Assembly: GCF_013201825.1 (NCBI RefSeq)
Contig: NZ_CP053836.1
Coordinates: forward strand, 1,426,001 to 1,490,000
Source: Halarcobacter ebronensis
GTDB lineage: Bacteria; Campylobacterota; Campylobacteria; Campylobacterales; Arcobacteraceae
Direction of reading: 5' to 3'
DNA length: 64,000 nucleotides
The notes beneath the pieces are model-generated. The model was given only the letters and a program-made list of their open reading frames with translations, made no database searches and had not been told where the DNA came from. The position numbers were made by a program, and so were the translations under genes. This document shows positions 10,748 through 20,185 of the stretch, in pieces. Each line of letters opens with the position of its first letter. The stretch's first letter is position 1.

Positions 10748-13726
10748 ATGGAAAACTTTTCCCTAAGAAACAAGATAATAATTATGCTGATTTTACCAAT
10801 TCTTGTAATATTACTAATGTCAGGTGAGACTCTATATTTAAAGGTAAAAGAGACAAAATCTATTAAAAAAACATCTAGTTATGTTGACTTATCATTAAAA
10901 TCAACGAAACTTCTTAATACTTTACAACAAGAGAAAGAGTACAGTTTAATATTTTTAAAAAGTTATGGGAAAAAGTACAATAAAGAGTTAAGTAGTTTAA
11001 GAGAAGAGGCAAACAATCATAAAAATGAGCTGTTAAGCTATTTGGATAATTTTGATACAAAAAGTTATTCACAAGAGTTTTTAAGCTCAACAAAAAAAGT
11101 AGTTGAAGATCTAAAAAAGATTGATGAAATAAGAAAAAAAGTTGACTCAATTGCAATTAGTGATGATGAGTTGTTAAATTATTATCAAGGTCTAAACTCA
11201 CATCTTCTATTTTATATAAATGACGTTTTAGTCTATAATAATGATGGAAAACTCTCTAAAAAACTTCAAGCATACTCTTCTTTAGTAAATATAACAGAGG
11301 CTGCTTCTAAAGAGAGAAGAATAATATATCAAATCTTAGAAAACGGTGTTCTTTTTAGTGATGATTATTCGCAGTTTAATAAACTAATCTCAATACAAAA
11401 TACATACTTAGATATTTTTGAAAAGATGCTAAGTGTTGAAGAGTACAAAGGTTTTAGTGAAAAATTTAAAGCTTGTTCGGAGTGTAATGAGGTGGAAAAC
11501 TATAGAAAAATAATAGAGAACAAAGCTTTAAAGGATGAGATTATAAAAAAAGTTTATGAGCTCTCTGGTTTTGGAGGTTTAGTTGAAAACTATAGTAACT
11601 ATCTTTTAAAAGGTGATGATTCAATAACAAATAAAATGCAAAGATTTCATTCAAGTATTTTAAGAGAGTTAAATAGATATAGAAGAGTTGAAGGAATATC
11701 AACAGAAGAGAAAAAACTTATTAAAAAAATAAAAAATACTTTTGATGAGTACATGGGAACAACTTTGGATATTCAAGAAGGGTATTCACAAGGTAAAAGT
11801 ATAAAAGAGATCTATTCAGCAATATCAATAGAAAACAGTGAAGCAATAGAAGCTCTTGCTAAATTAAATAATACTATTTTTGATTCAGATTACAATAGAT
11901 GGTTTGTAGTTGCAACAAAAAGAATTGATTATTTTAAGAAGTATGGAGAAAAGATATCTGAGGATATAAAAAGTTATATAAAAGAGAAAGATAGTAGCTT
12001 GGTAAATGGGTTTATTATGACACTTGTTTTTGTAATTGTTGTTATACTAATTGTATTTATTGTAAGTAGTCTTATTACAAAAAAAATAGTAAAACAATTA
12101 AATATTTTCAAAGAGGGTTTAGAGTACTCATTTCAATATGTAATAAGAGAGAAAGAGTCTTTAAAACCAATAGTTGTAACTGGAAAAGATGAGTTTTCAC
12201 AGATGAATATTCATATGAATAATCAGATGGAAAAAGTAAAAGAAATTATTGAACAAGATAGAAGAGTTGTTTCTGAGATAAGTGATGTTGTTGAGAAGGT
12301 TTCAAATGGTTTCTTACAATATAGTATAAATGAAAAAGGTGCAACACAAGAGGTTGAATCATTAAGATTAATTATTAATAAAATGATTAGATATACAAAA
12401 CAAAAAGTGGATAATATAAATCTAGTATTAGATAACTATGCCCTTGGTAAATATAGATTTAGACTTTCAGAAGAGCAAAGAGTAGGGATGTATGGAGATT
12501 TTGGAAGTTTGTCTGCTGGTTCAATTTTATTAGGGCAATCTATTTCACAGCTAATTGCCATGATTACAAATGCAGGGAAAGAGTTAGAAGAGAATACTGA
12601 AATTTTATCTTCATCTTCTCAATCTTTATCTTTAAGGGCAAATGAACAAGCGGCATCTCTTGAAGAGACGGCAGCATCAATAGAAGAGATAACATCAAAT
12701 ATGCAATCAAGCGGAGAAGATGTCTCTAAAATGCTTCAAATTGCAGATGAACTAAATAGTAGTGCTATAAAAGGAAATGATGAGGCTACAAAAACAGCAA
12801 AATCAATGGATGAGATAAATGAAAAAGTAACTGCAATTAGTGAAGCAATTACTGTAATTGACCAAATTGCTTTCCAAACAAATATTCTTTCACTAAATGC
12901 TGCTGTTGAAGCGGCAACAGCTGGAGAATCTGGAAAAGGTTTTGCTGTTGTCGCCCAAGAGGTAAGAAATCTTGCAAGTAGGTCTGCTGAAGCAGCAAAA
13001 AGAATTAAATCTTTAGTTGAAGATGCGACTTTAAAATCAGCTCACGGTAAAGATATTACAACAAATATGATAAGCGGATATACACAACTCTCAAACAAAA
13101 TTACTGAAACAAAAGAGATTATTGATAATGTCTCAAGTGCAATTAGAGAACAAGAAAAAGGGATGATTCAAATAAATGAGACAATTACCACTTTAGATGA
13201 GATGACGCAAAAAAATGCGGAGACATCTACAAATATTGATAAACTCTCAAAAGAGGTTGCAAAACTCTCAACTAGACTTTTAGGAATTACAGAGAAAGCA
13301 AATATTGCTGATAAATACTACTACATGGTTGATGATGTGGATTTGATTCAATCTATCTCAAAATATAAAAACGACCATATTAACTTTAAGAAAAAACATT
13401 TTTCTACACTAAATAGTCGTGAGGCAATAACTGTTATAAGCTCAGATTTATGTGATTTAGGTAAATGGATGGGGACTTTGGAAGAGCAAAAAAGTGAGTT
13501 AGTTGCAACAACTGAATGGAAAACTCTTAAAGAGAAACATCTTTTAATTCACAATAAAATTCAACTTTTTGTTGATTTAAATAGTAATAGAGCAAATAAT
13601 GATGAGTTAAAAAAAGTTGCAAAAGAGATTGAAGAGATTACAACTGAGGTCTTTAATAATCTAAATGATATTGCTGTTATAAATACAAAACTAGTAAGAA
13701 AAGAACATTTATCTCTAAATAAATAG
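10748..13726 (+). CDS. methyl-accepting chemotaxis protein with NIT-like sensor and CZB domain
   Basis: A 992-residue transducer. A transmembrane helix at about residues 10-30 is followed by a large periplasmic region to about 418 that resembles the NIT (nitrate/nitrite sensing) helical bundle, with LLNTLQQEKEYSLIFL near the P-box and KERRIIYQILEN further on. A second transmembrane helix (418-440), a HAMP-like region and long signalling helices come next. The conserved hairpin tip [20 protein letters not shown] is near 703. The C-terminus (about 876-945) looks like a chemoreceptor zinc-binding (CZB) domain, with HINFKKKHF, CDLGKW and HLLIHNKI supplying the His/Cys ligands. NIT assignment is moderate because the usual arginine of the P-box is lysine; CZB is more secure. 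Confidence 0.88.
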   Translation: MENFSLRNKIIIMLILPILVILLMSGETLYLKVKETKSIKKTSSYVDLSLKSTKLLNTLQQEKEYSLIFLKSYGKKYNKELSSLREEANNHKNELLSYLDNFDTKSYSQEFLSSTKKVVEDLKKIDEIRKKVDSIAISDDELLNYYQGLNSHLLFYINDVLVYNNDGKLSKKLQAYSSLVNITEAASKERRIIYQILENGVLFSDDYSQFNKLISIQNTYLDIFEKMLSVEEYKGFSEKFKACSECNEVENYRKIIENKALKDEIIKKVYELSGFGGLVENYSNYLLKGDDSITNKMQRFHSSILRELNRYRRVEGISTEEKKLIKKIKNTFDEYMGTTLDIQEGYSQGKSIKEIYSAISIENSEAIEALAKLNNTIFDSDYNRWFVVATKRIDYFKKYGEKISEDIKSYIKEKDSSLVNGFIMTLVFVIVVILIVFIVSSLITKKIVKQLNIFKEGLEYSFQYVIREKESLKPIVVTGKDEFSQMNIHMNNQMEKVKEIIEQDRRVVSEISDVVEKVSNGFLQYSINEKGATQEVESLRLIINKMIRYTKQKVDNINLVLDNYALGKYRFRLSEEQRVGMYGDFGSLSAGSILLGQSISQLIAMITNAGKELEENTEILSSSSQSLSLRANEQAASLEETAASIEEITSNMQSSGEDVSKMLQIADELNSSAIKGNDEATKTAKSMDEINEKVTAISEAITVIDQIAFQTNILSLNAAVEAATAGESGKGFAVVAQEVRNLASRSAEAAKRIKSLVEDATLKSAHGKDITTNMISGYTQLSNKITETKEIIDNVSSAIREQEKGMIQINETITTLDEMTQKNAETSTNIDKLSKEVAKLSTRLLGITEKANIADKYYYMVDDVDLIQSISKYKNDHINFKKKHFSTLNSREAITVISSDLCDLGKWMGTLEEQKSELVATTEWKTLKEKHLLIHNKIQLFVDLNSNRANNDELKKVAKEIEEITTEVFNNLNDIAVINTKLVRKEHLSLNK

Positions 13727-13872
13727 AGTTTAAATCAATATGTTCTCTTTATTCCTATAATTATAAGTTGAAATAATATATCAATTAACTTTAACTTAAT
13801 AATATAGTTATATAATTATAACATTAATTTGTGATATTTATAAGTTAAAGTTATAATAATATTGAGAAACAG

Positions 13873-14007
13873 ATGATTTATATGATGAAAAAGAGTTTTA
13901 TATACTTTTTTATTTTGATGATTTTAATAAATATGACTCAAAGCTTATATAGTCACTATATAAAAAAGGAGCATAAGAATGATTACATTTCCTCTAAAAA
14001 CGGATAA
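13873..14007 (+). CDS. possible 44-residue single-span membrane peptide
   Basis: A short frame beginning ATG at 13873 (alternative ATGs at 13882 and 13885) encodes a peptide with a hydrophobic core SFIYFFILMILINMTQSLY and a charged end KKEHKNDYISSKNG. It overlaps the start of the NifX-like gene by 29 bp in another frame. The Shine-Dalgarno of that next gene lies inside it, so translation could be coupled. No strong ribosome site precedes it, and AT-rich DNA produces such frames by chance, so this is a weak call. Confidence 0.3.
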   Translation: MIYMMKKSFIYFFILMILINMTQSLYSHYIKKEHKNDYISSKNG

Positions 14008-14440
14008 AAACAATAGTGCAGTATCAACACTTTTTGGAAAAGCAAAATATTTTGCTTTTTATGATGGAAAAGAGTTGAAGATTGAAAAGAACCCATATGA
14101 AAAAGGCTCACAGTTAGTTAGTTGGTTCTTAGAAAAAGGTGTTGATAAGATTATTATTAAAGAGATGGGTTCAAAACCTTTTAATAAGATTCATAATACA
14201 GATATAAAAGTATTTTATGCTGGAGATGGCAGAGTTACAACAGATGAAGTAATTGATAGTTTCAATAAAAATCTTTTAAAAGAGCTCTCTGATGATGAGT
14301 TGAAACTAATAATAAAAGATCATGAAAGTGGTAAAAAAAGTACTTCTTGTAGTAGTCATGCACAAGATGGAAATAGCCATGAACATAATAAGAGTTGTCA
14401 TAAAAAGATGAAAGCAAAACACCCTTATATTTTTAAATAA
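13979..14440 (+). CDS. NifX/NifB C-terminal-like (dinitrogenase Fe-Mo cofactor family) protein with metal-binding tail
   Basis: 153 residues. The first 110 match the ribonuclease-H-like NifX/NafY fold: FPLKTDKNNSAVSTLFGKAKYF at the start, LEKGVDKIIIKEMG in the middle, and IKVFYAGDGRVTTDEVI. The remaining 40 residues are rich in His and Cys (CSSHAQDGNSHEHNKSCHKK), a likely metal-binding tail. AGGAG lies 8 bp before the ATG. Family members bind or carry Fe-S or Fe-Mo cofactor precursors. No nif gene is present in the window, so a general Fe-S or metal-carrier role is as likely as nitrogen fixation. A strong hairpin follows the stop. Confidence 0.8.
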   Translation: MITFPLKTDKNNSAVSTLFGKAKYFAFYDGKELKIEKNPYEKGSQLVSWFLEKGVDKIIIKEMGSKPFNKIHNTDIKVFYAGDGRVTTDEVIDSFNKNLLKELSDDELKLIIKDHESGKKSTSCSSHAQDGNSHEHNKSCHKKMKAKHPYIFK

Positions 14441-14443
14441 TAG

Positions 14444-14474
14444 ATACAAAGCCTAAGGCTTTGTATTTTAGTTT
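14444..14474. terminator. bidirectional intrinsic terminator between the NifX-like gene and fumC
   Basis: A perfect 10-bp stem, ATACAAAGCC and GGCTTTGTAT, with a 3-nt loop, is followed by TTTAGTTTTTT on the plus strand. It serves both convergent genes; the far end overlaps the fumC stop codon. Confidence 0.85.
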
Positions 14475-15865
14475 TTTGGATAAGTCATCTCTTCTGGTTT
14501 AACATATTTATCAAACTCTTCACTACTTAATAATCCTAACTTGATAGCTTCTTCTTTTAAAGTTGTACCATTTTTATGGGCAGTTTTAGCTATAAGTGCT
14601 GCGTTTTCATAACCTATATACGGGTTTAAAGCAGTTACAAGCATAAGTGAATCATTTAGATATTTATCAATATTTTTTCTATTTGGTTCTATTCCAACTG
14701 CACAATTATCATTAAAAGCAAGCATTGTATCACTTAAAAGTTTGATAGATTGTAAAAGATTATAAGCTATTACTGGCTTAAAAACATTAAGTTCAAAGTT
14801 TCCTTGACTTGCAGCAATGGAAATAGTTGTATGATTTCCCATAACTTGGACAGCAACCATTGTCATAGCTTCACTTTGGGTTGGATTTACTTTCCCTGGC
14901 ATAATAGAACTTCCTGGTTCATTTTCAGGAATATTAAGTTCACCAATTCCACATCTAGGACCTGAAGAAAGCCATCTAATATCATTTGCTATTTTCATTA
15001 AATTTGAAGCTAAAGCATTTAAAGCTCCACTTAAAAATACTTCTGCATCATGTGAGGTTAGGGCATGGAACTTATTTGGGTGAGAAACAAAATGAAACTC
15101 ACTCTTTGTAAGTGTATTTAAACTTTCACAAACCATTGGCGAAAACGCGGGATGAGAATTAAGTCCTGTTCCAACTGCTGTTCCTCCAATCGCTAATTCA
15201 ACTAAATATTTCATACTATCTTCTACTTGAGTTAAACTTTTATTTAACATTTCAACATAGGCTGAAAACTCTTGACCTAAAGTTAATGGAGTGGCATCTT
15301 GAAGATGTGTTCTTCCTATTTTTACAATCTCTTTAAACTCATTACTTTTGTTTTCAAGGGTTGTTTTTAGTTTTATAATTGCAGGAATCAACGCTTTTTG
15401 TAACTCTAAAACAAAAGAGATTCTCATTGCAGTTGGATAAGTATCATTTGAGCTTTGACCTTTATTTACATCATCATTTGGATGTATAAGTTTTTTAACT
15501 CTAAAATCCTCTCCTAAAAGCTCACTTGCTCTATTTGCAATGACTTCATTTATATTCATATTTGATTGTGTTCCAGAACCAGTTTGCCAAACAACTAGAG
15601 GAAAATTTTCTTCTAATTTCCCTTCAACTATTTCATCACATACTTTTGTGATAGCTTCACACTTTATATCATCTAACCTATTCAAGTTATTATTAACTAT
15701 TGCACAAGCTTTTTTTAAATAGGCAAAACCTTTTATAATCTCAACAGGCATCTTTTCATTACCAATTGGAAAGTTCTCTAAACTTCTTTGAGTTTGTGCT
15801 CCCCAATATTTATTATTGGAAACTTTTATTTCACCCATAGTATCTTTTTCAATTCTATAATCCAT
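14468..15865 (-). CDS. fumC: fumarate hydratase, class II (iron-independent)
   Basis: A 465-residue homotetrameric fumarase/aspartase-superfamily enzyme converting fumarate and malate in the TCA cycle. The N-terminal block [10 protein letters not shown], the active-site segments [20 protein letters not shown] near residue 95 and [18 protein letters not shown] near 183, and the superfamily signature [15 protein letters not shown] near 315 with the mobile-loop catalytic serine are all present. The length is typical. It lies 114 bp downstream of the class I fumarase on the same strand. Class II enzymes have no Fe-S cluster and stay active under oxygen, which suits a microaerophile that also carries the oxygen-sensitive class I form. 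Confidence 0.97.
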   Translation of the reverse strand: MDYRIEKDTMGEIKVSNNKYWGAQTQRSLENFPIGNEKMPVEIIKGFAYLKKACAIVNNNLNRLDDIKCEAITKVCDEIVEGKLEENFPLVVWQTGSGTQSNMNINEVIANRASELLGEDFRVKKLIHPNDDVNKGQSSNDTYPTAMRISFVLELQKALIPAIIKLKTTLENKSNEFKEIVKIGRTHLQDATPLTLGQEFSAYVEMLNKSLTQVEDSMKYLVELAIGGTAVGTGLNSHPAFSPMVCESLNTLTKSEFHFVSHPNKFHALTSHDAEVFLSGALNALASNLMKIANDIRWLSSGPRCGIGELNIPENEPGSSIMPGKVNPTQSEAMTMVAVQVMGNHTTISIAASQGNFELNVFKPVIAYNLLQSIKLLSDTMLAFNDNCAVGIEPNRKNIDKYLNDSLMLVTALNPYIGYENAALIAKTAHKNGTTLKEEAIKLGLLSSEEFDKYVKPEEMTYPKN

Positions 15866-15979
15866 AAAGACTCCTTCTTGGAAATTTATGTGATTATAAC
15901 ACTTTTGAATTAATTTTTTATTGGAAGTTTGAATTAGTGAGTTACAATAAGAGAAGTTCCTCTTATTGTATAGTTAATT

Positions 15980-17470
15980 TTAGATAGTTCTCCATTTAGC
16001 TGGACCAGTAGTGTGAATAGAATTACCTTCAGTGTCAACAGCGACAGTAACAGGCATGTCTTTTACGTCAAACTCGTAAATAGCTTCCATACCAAGCTCT
16101 TCAAATGCTAATACTTTTGCATCTTTGATTGATTGTGAAATTAAATATGCTGCTCCACCAGTTGCAATTAGGTACATTGATTTATACTCTTTGATTAAAT
16201 CAATTGTTGGTTGCTTTCTCTCAGCCTTACCAATCATACCCATAATACCAATCTCCATCATATCTTTTGTAAATTTATCCATTCTTGTAGATGTTGTTGG
16301 TCCTGCTGGTCCTACTTTCTCATCTCTTACTGGATCAACTGGTCCAACATAATAGATAAATCTATCTTTTAGTTCAACTCCATTTGGCAATGGTTTATTA
16401 GCATTTTTATATTCAACTATTTTTTTATGGGCTGCATCTCTTGCAGTTAAGATTTTTCCACTTAATAATAGAGTATCTCCTGATTTAAACTCTTGAAGTT
16501 TCTCTTTTGTTAAATCCTCTATATTTACTCTTTTAATTGTATCCATAGGTAGTTCAATATCTGGCCACAAATCTAAATCTGGTTTATTAAATTTAGCTGC
16601 TCCATTCCCATCTAATTCAAAGTGGATATGTCTTGTTGCAGCACAGTTTGGAATCATTGCAACTGGCAATGATGCTGCATGACATGGGTAATCTAAAATT
16701 TTAACATCAAGTACAGTTGTAATACCACCAAGTCCTTGTGCTCCAATACCTATTTTATTAATATCTTCATATAGTTTAAGTCTTAACTCTTCAAGAGCAT
16801 TTTGTGCACCTCTCTCTTTTAGTTCATGAATATCAACATGACCCATCAAAGACTCTTTTGCCATAAGCATTGCTTTTTCTGGATTTCCACCAATACCAAT
16901 TCCTAAGATTCCTGGAGGACACCATCCTGCTCCCATATTTCTTACATTTTCCATAACCCAATCATAAATAGAGTCAGATGGATTTAACACTGCAAATTTA
17001 GATTTATTTTCACTTCCTCCACCTTTTGCTGCTACTGTAAACTCTATTTTATCTGAGTTATCAATACTATAGTGAATTACTGCTGGTGTATTATTTTTTG
17101 TATTTTTTCTTTCACCTGCTGGATCACTTACTATTGAGTATCTTAAGGTATTATCTGGATGTGTATATCCTTGAGCAACACCTGCGTTTATAATATCTTC
17201 TAATTCATTTGTTATATCAAGCTCGGCTTTTGTTCCTATTTTTACAAATACATTTACACTCCCTGTATCTTGACACAATGGTCTATGTCCCATTGCACAC
17301 ATTTTTGAGTTTATTAATATTTGTCCTATTGCATTTTTTGCAGCTTCACTCTTCTCTTTCTCATATGCTTCTACCATCCCTTTTACAAAATCCTCTGGGT
17401 GGTAGTACGAAATATATTGTACTGCATCTGCTATACTCTGTTTTATATCGTTTTCTGTTATTCTAGCCAT
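15980..17470 (-). CDS. fumA: fumarate hydratase, class I ([4Fe-4S], single chain)
   Basis: A 496-residue Fe-S hydro-lyase with the alpha (TtdA-like) and beta (TtdB-like) parts fused. Cluster-ligand cysteines are in MCAMGHRPLCQDTG near residue 66, GAGWCPPGILGIG near 178-190, and the LPVAMIPNCAATRHIHFELD region near 270. The beta-like part contains LSGKILTARDAAHKK near 341 and GPAGPTTSTRMDKF near 386. Enzymes of this class interconvert fumarate and malate and are oxygen-sensitive; some also hydrate mesaconate. That could matter here because a mesaconyl-CoA-type locus lies 15 kb away, though the link is inference. It is adjacent to fumC. Confidence 0.93.
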   Translation of the reverse strand: MARITENDIKQSIADAVQYISYYHPEDFVKGMVEAYEKEKSEAAKNAIGQILINSKMCAMGHRPLCQDTGSVNVFVKIGTKAELDITNELEDIINAGVAQGYTHPDNTLRYSIVSDPAGERKNTKNNTPAVIHYSIDNSDKIEFTVAAKGGGSENKSKFAVLNPSDSIYDWVMENVRNMGAGWCPPGILGIGIGGNPEKAMLMAKESLMGHVDIHELKERGAQNALEELRLKLYEDINKIGIGAQGLGGITTVLDVKILDYPCHAASLPVAMIPNCAATRHIHFELDGNGAAKFNKPDLDLWPDIELPMDTIKRVNIEDLTKEKLQEFKSGDTLLLSGKILTARDAAHKKIVEYKNANKPLPNGVELKDRFIYYVGPVDPVRDEKVGPAGPTTSTRMDKFTKDMMEIGIMGMIGKAERKQPTIDLIKEYKSMYLIATGGAAYLISQSIKDAKVLAFEELGMEAIYEFDVKDMPVTVAVDTEGNSIHTTGPAKWRTI

Positions 17471-17642
17471 TAAAAATACCTTTTGTGAAATTTAAATTAT
17501 TATATCAAATCTTAAGTAATTAAAGTTTAAAAAAGTCACTTTTAGTTCATTTTGATATGGTAATGGGAAGTATTTATTCAAATCTATTTTAATTGTTAGT
17601 AAAAGGTTTTTTTATACTAGATTTTAATAAATATATTTACAA

Positions 17643-19553
17643 TTAGTTACAAACTTTTAGTTTGATTGTAGCTAATGCACCTATGTATGGTTTACCTTTA
17701 TAATCATACTCTGCATTTTCAATAGTAATAGTTCCTCTCATATGTTTTACTATTATCTCTTCACTCATATAAAGTCCAATACCAGTACCTTGTGACTGAT
17801 GTTTTGTTGTGAAGTATGGTTCAAAAATATTATCTAAAATCTCCTCTTTAATTCCACCTGCATTATCTTTTATTGTAATAATTAATTCATCATTAATCTC
17901 TTTTGTATTAATAAAGATATATCTTTTCTCTTCAGGTTCAAGTTTTAGTAGTTCATCCCTTGAGTTATTTAGTATATTTATTAAAACTTGTACTAATTCA
18001 GTTTGAATTCCATAAATTTTACTTTCACCAATCTCTTCAATAATATTTATATCATGGTTTTTAAATTGAACATTAACTAAGTTAAAGCAGTTTTCAAAAG
18101 CATCTTTTATGGTAAACTCTTTTTTAACTTTATTTGAATTAAAGAAGTTTCTAAAATCATCAATTGTTTTTGAAAGATACTGAGTAGTATCATTTACTTT
18201 ATCCATCCCTTCATAAAAATCTTCATCACTTAGAGTATCAAGCTCTTTTTTAAGCTTTAGACCAGTTGCAATTGTAGATATTAAAGAGAGTGGTTGTCTC
18301 CATTGATGGGCAATATTTCCTATCATTGTACCAATTGCAGCCATTTTTGACTGTTGGGCTAAGATATTTTGTTGTTTAGTAATCTCTTGTAGATTTGACT
18401 CTATTTGTTTTCTATAGTTCTTAAACTTTCTCTCAAGGAAATTTGACATATATAAAGAAACAAAAAGAAGAACAAAGGTTAGAAAAATTGTTAAAACAAT
18501 CAGTTTTTTTAGATTTTCTTTTAGTCTTTTACTAATAATTTTCTCTTCTAAACTTATAATTTTATGTATCTCATCCTCATAAAAACCTTTTCCAATAAAC
18601 CAATCCAATCTTGAGTTATAGATAATATAACTTGTTTTGTTTGTAGCCATATTTGTTCCTGGTTTTTTATCTTGTAAATATGTTACAAAAGTCTCTTTTT
18701 TCTCTTTTGTCTCTTTTATTATTTTTGAAATGGTATTTGGATTTGTATATTTTTGATTTGGGTTATTCATTGATTCATGATTATCAATAGTTTTACCCTT
18801 TGCGTCAAAAATGAAATAATAGTCACTAATAATTTCAGAAGAGTTTAGGTATTTGATTTTAGAAGCAATATCCTCTTTTATATCATTTTCAAAATCATCA
18901 ATATACTCTCCTGTTCCAATGAACCAATCAAGAGGTTTAAAATATTTACTATAACTTATTTTTTTATACTCTTTAGATTTGTCTCCTGGCTTATAAAAAT
19001 AGTAAGTGAAATAAACATTATCTTTTCTCTCTTTGAGTTTTTTCATAATCTCATTTGTTACTGCAATTCCATTTTTATCTTTGTAGTTAAGTAAAATTTT
19101 TCCCTCTTTTGATGAATCAATAGGAAGAAGTATACATTTACCTTGAAATGAGTGAATAAAGAAGTATCCTCGATTTTTGTTAAATCTTATATCTCTTAGG
19201 GCATCTTTGATTATTTTTGTAACAGCCTCTTTCCCTAAATGTTTGTTATTATTGTAAATATTTAAAGCAATTGTATAGGCCTCATTTACTCTATTTTTTA
19301 GGGCCTCTTTTAGTTTTTCTTCAATTTGGTTAGCTTCATTGTCAATGTATCTATTAAGTCTTATAACTTCACTTTTAACAATTTTTTTATTACTTTCAAT
19401 TAGCTGTTGTTTTGTAATATTTTTCTCTTTTTCATATACACTATTATTACTTTTAAAGAGAATAAAAGACATTAATATAGATAGAAATATAATAAAAAAA
19501 GGTGGGGTGTATTTTATTATTAAAAGAATAATTCTTTCGTTCTTATCGTTCAT
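17643..19553 (-). CDS. membrane sensor histidine kinase with two Cache-type sensor repeats
   Basis: 636 residues: an N-terminal transmembrane helix (about 15-32) and a periplasmic region with two related single-Cache units (first with RGYFFIHSFQGKCILLP and LDWFIGTGEYIDD; second with DYYFIFDAKGKTIDNH and LDWFIGKGFYEDE). A second transmembrane helix (about 347-367), a short coiled coil and the kinase core follow. The phospho-acceptor histidine is in GNIAHQWRQPLS near 416, the N box in VLINILNNSRDELL, and G boxes are DNAGGI and GTGIGLYMSEE. AAGGA precedes the ATG. No receiver gene is adjacent, so its partner is unknown. Cache domains typically bind small organic acids or amino acids. Confidence 0.9.
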   Translation of the reverse strand: MNDKNERIILLIIKYTPPFFIIFLSILMSFILFKSNNSVYEKEKNITKQQLIESNKKIVKSEVIRLNRYIDNEANQIEEKLKEALKNRVNEAYTIALNIYNNNKHLGKEAVTKIIKDALRDIRFNKNRGYFFIHSFQGKCILLPIDSSKEGKILLNYKDKNGIAVTNEIMKKLKERKDNVYFTYYFYKPGDKSKEYKKISYSKYFKPLDWFIGTGEYIDDFENDIKEDIASKIKYLNSSEIISDYYFIFDAKGKTIDNHESMNNPNQKYTNPNTISKIIKETKEKKETFVTYLQDKKPGTNMATNKTSYIIYNSRLDWFIGKGFYEDEIHKIISLEEKIISKRLKENLKKLIVLTIFLTFVLLFVSLYMSNFLERKFKNYRKQIESNLQEITKQQNILAQQSKMAAIGTMIGNIAHQWRQPLSLISTIATGLKLKKELDTLSDEDFYEGMDKVNDTTQYLSKTIDDFRNFFNSNKVKKEFTIKDAFENCFNLVNVQFKNHDINIIEEIGESKIYGIQTELVQVLINILNNSRDELLKLEPEEKRYIFINTKEINDELIITIKDNAGGIKEEILDNIFEPYFTTKHQSQGTGIGLYMSEEIIVKHMRGTITIENAEYDYKGKPYIGALATIKLKVCN

Positions 19554-19591
19554 TAAAGTCCTTCGAATAATTATTATATTATATTTAATCT

Positions 19592-20185
19592 TTATTTCAA
19601 TTTGTTTTTTATAAAAATATTTAAGTTTTCATAAAAATTATTTGTTACTTTATTCATTGCTTTAACAAAACCTAAAGAGTCATTACTTGGTGCTTTTTCA
19701 TAATATGCAAAATTTTTATAGTATGTTTTATCATTTTTATTATCAATTAAATAGATACGAATTGAAAATTTTGCAAAAGAGTCATCTTCTTTAAACTCTT
19801 GAGAAAAATCTACAAGTTCACTAACTAAACTGTAATCGCTATCAACTTTTAAATTTGAAGTAGTAATATATTTATATGAGTTAGTCAATGAAAGATAATT
19901 TGCAACTTGTTTTTGAAGTAGTTTAGAGGGTTTGTCAAGCCATTTACTAAGTGCATATTTATTAAATTCTAAACCATTTTGAACATATAAAATATCTCTA
20001 CTATTTAAACTCTCTATGGTTTTTGGTTCATATATATTTATACTTTTATCAATATAAACATCATCATTGTTTATCTTATTTTCAATTGATAAATTATATG
20101 TGGTAAAAGATGGTAACTCTTTAGTAATTGAGATACATCCACTAAACAGAGCTGCTACTAAAATAGCAATTAGACTATTTCTCAT
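19592..20185 (-). CDS. ABC-transport auxiliary lipoprotein, PqiC/Mla-associated type
   Basis: About 197 residues. An N-terminal signal peptide with lipobox LFSGC predicts an outer-membrane or periplasm-facing lipoprotein. The body matches the ABC-type transport auxiliary lipoprotein family (PqiC/YmbA-like), with SLNSRDILYVQNGLEFNKYA as the recognisable middle. An upstream in-frame ATG at 20203 exists, but AGGAG is spaced 6 bp from the ATG at 20185, which begins at the signal peptide MRNSLIAILVAAL. It overlaps the end of the MlaD gene by 11 bp and is the last gene of the Mla-like operon, where it probably contributes the outer-membrane end of the lipid path. Confidence 0.8.
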   Translation of the reverse strand: MRNSLIAILVAALFSGCISITKELPSFTTYNLSIENKINNDDVYIDKSINIYEPKTIESLNSRDILYVQNGLEFNKYALSKWLDKPSKLLQKQVANYLSLTNSYKYITTSNLKVDSDYSLVSELVDFSQEFKEDDSFAKFSIRIYLIDNKNDKTYYKNFAYYEKAPSNDSLGFVKAMNKVTNNFYENLNIFIKNKLK

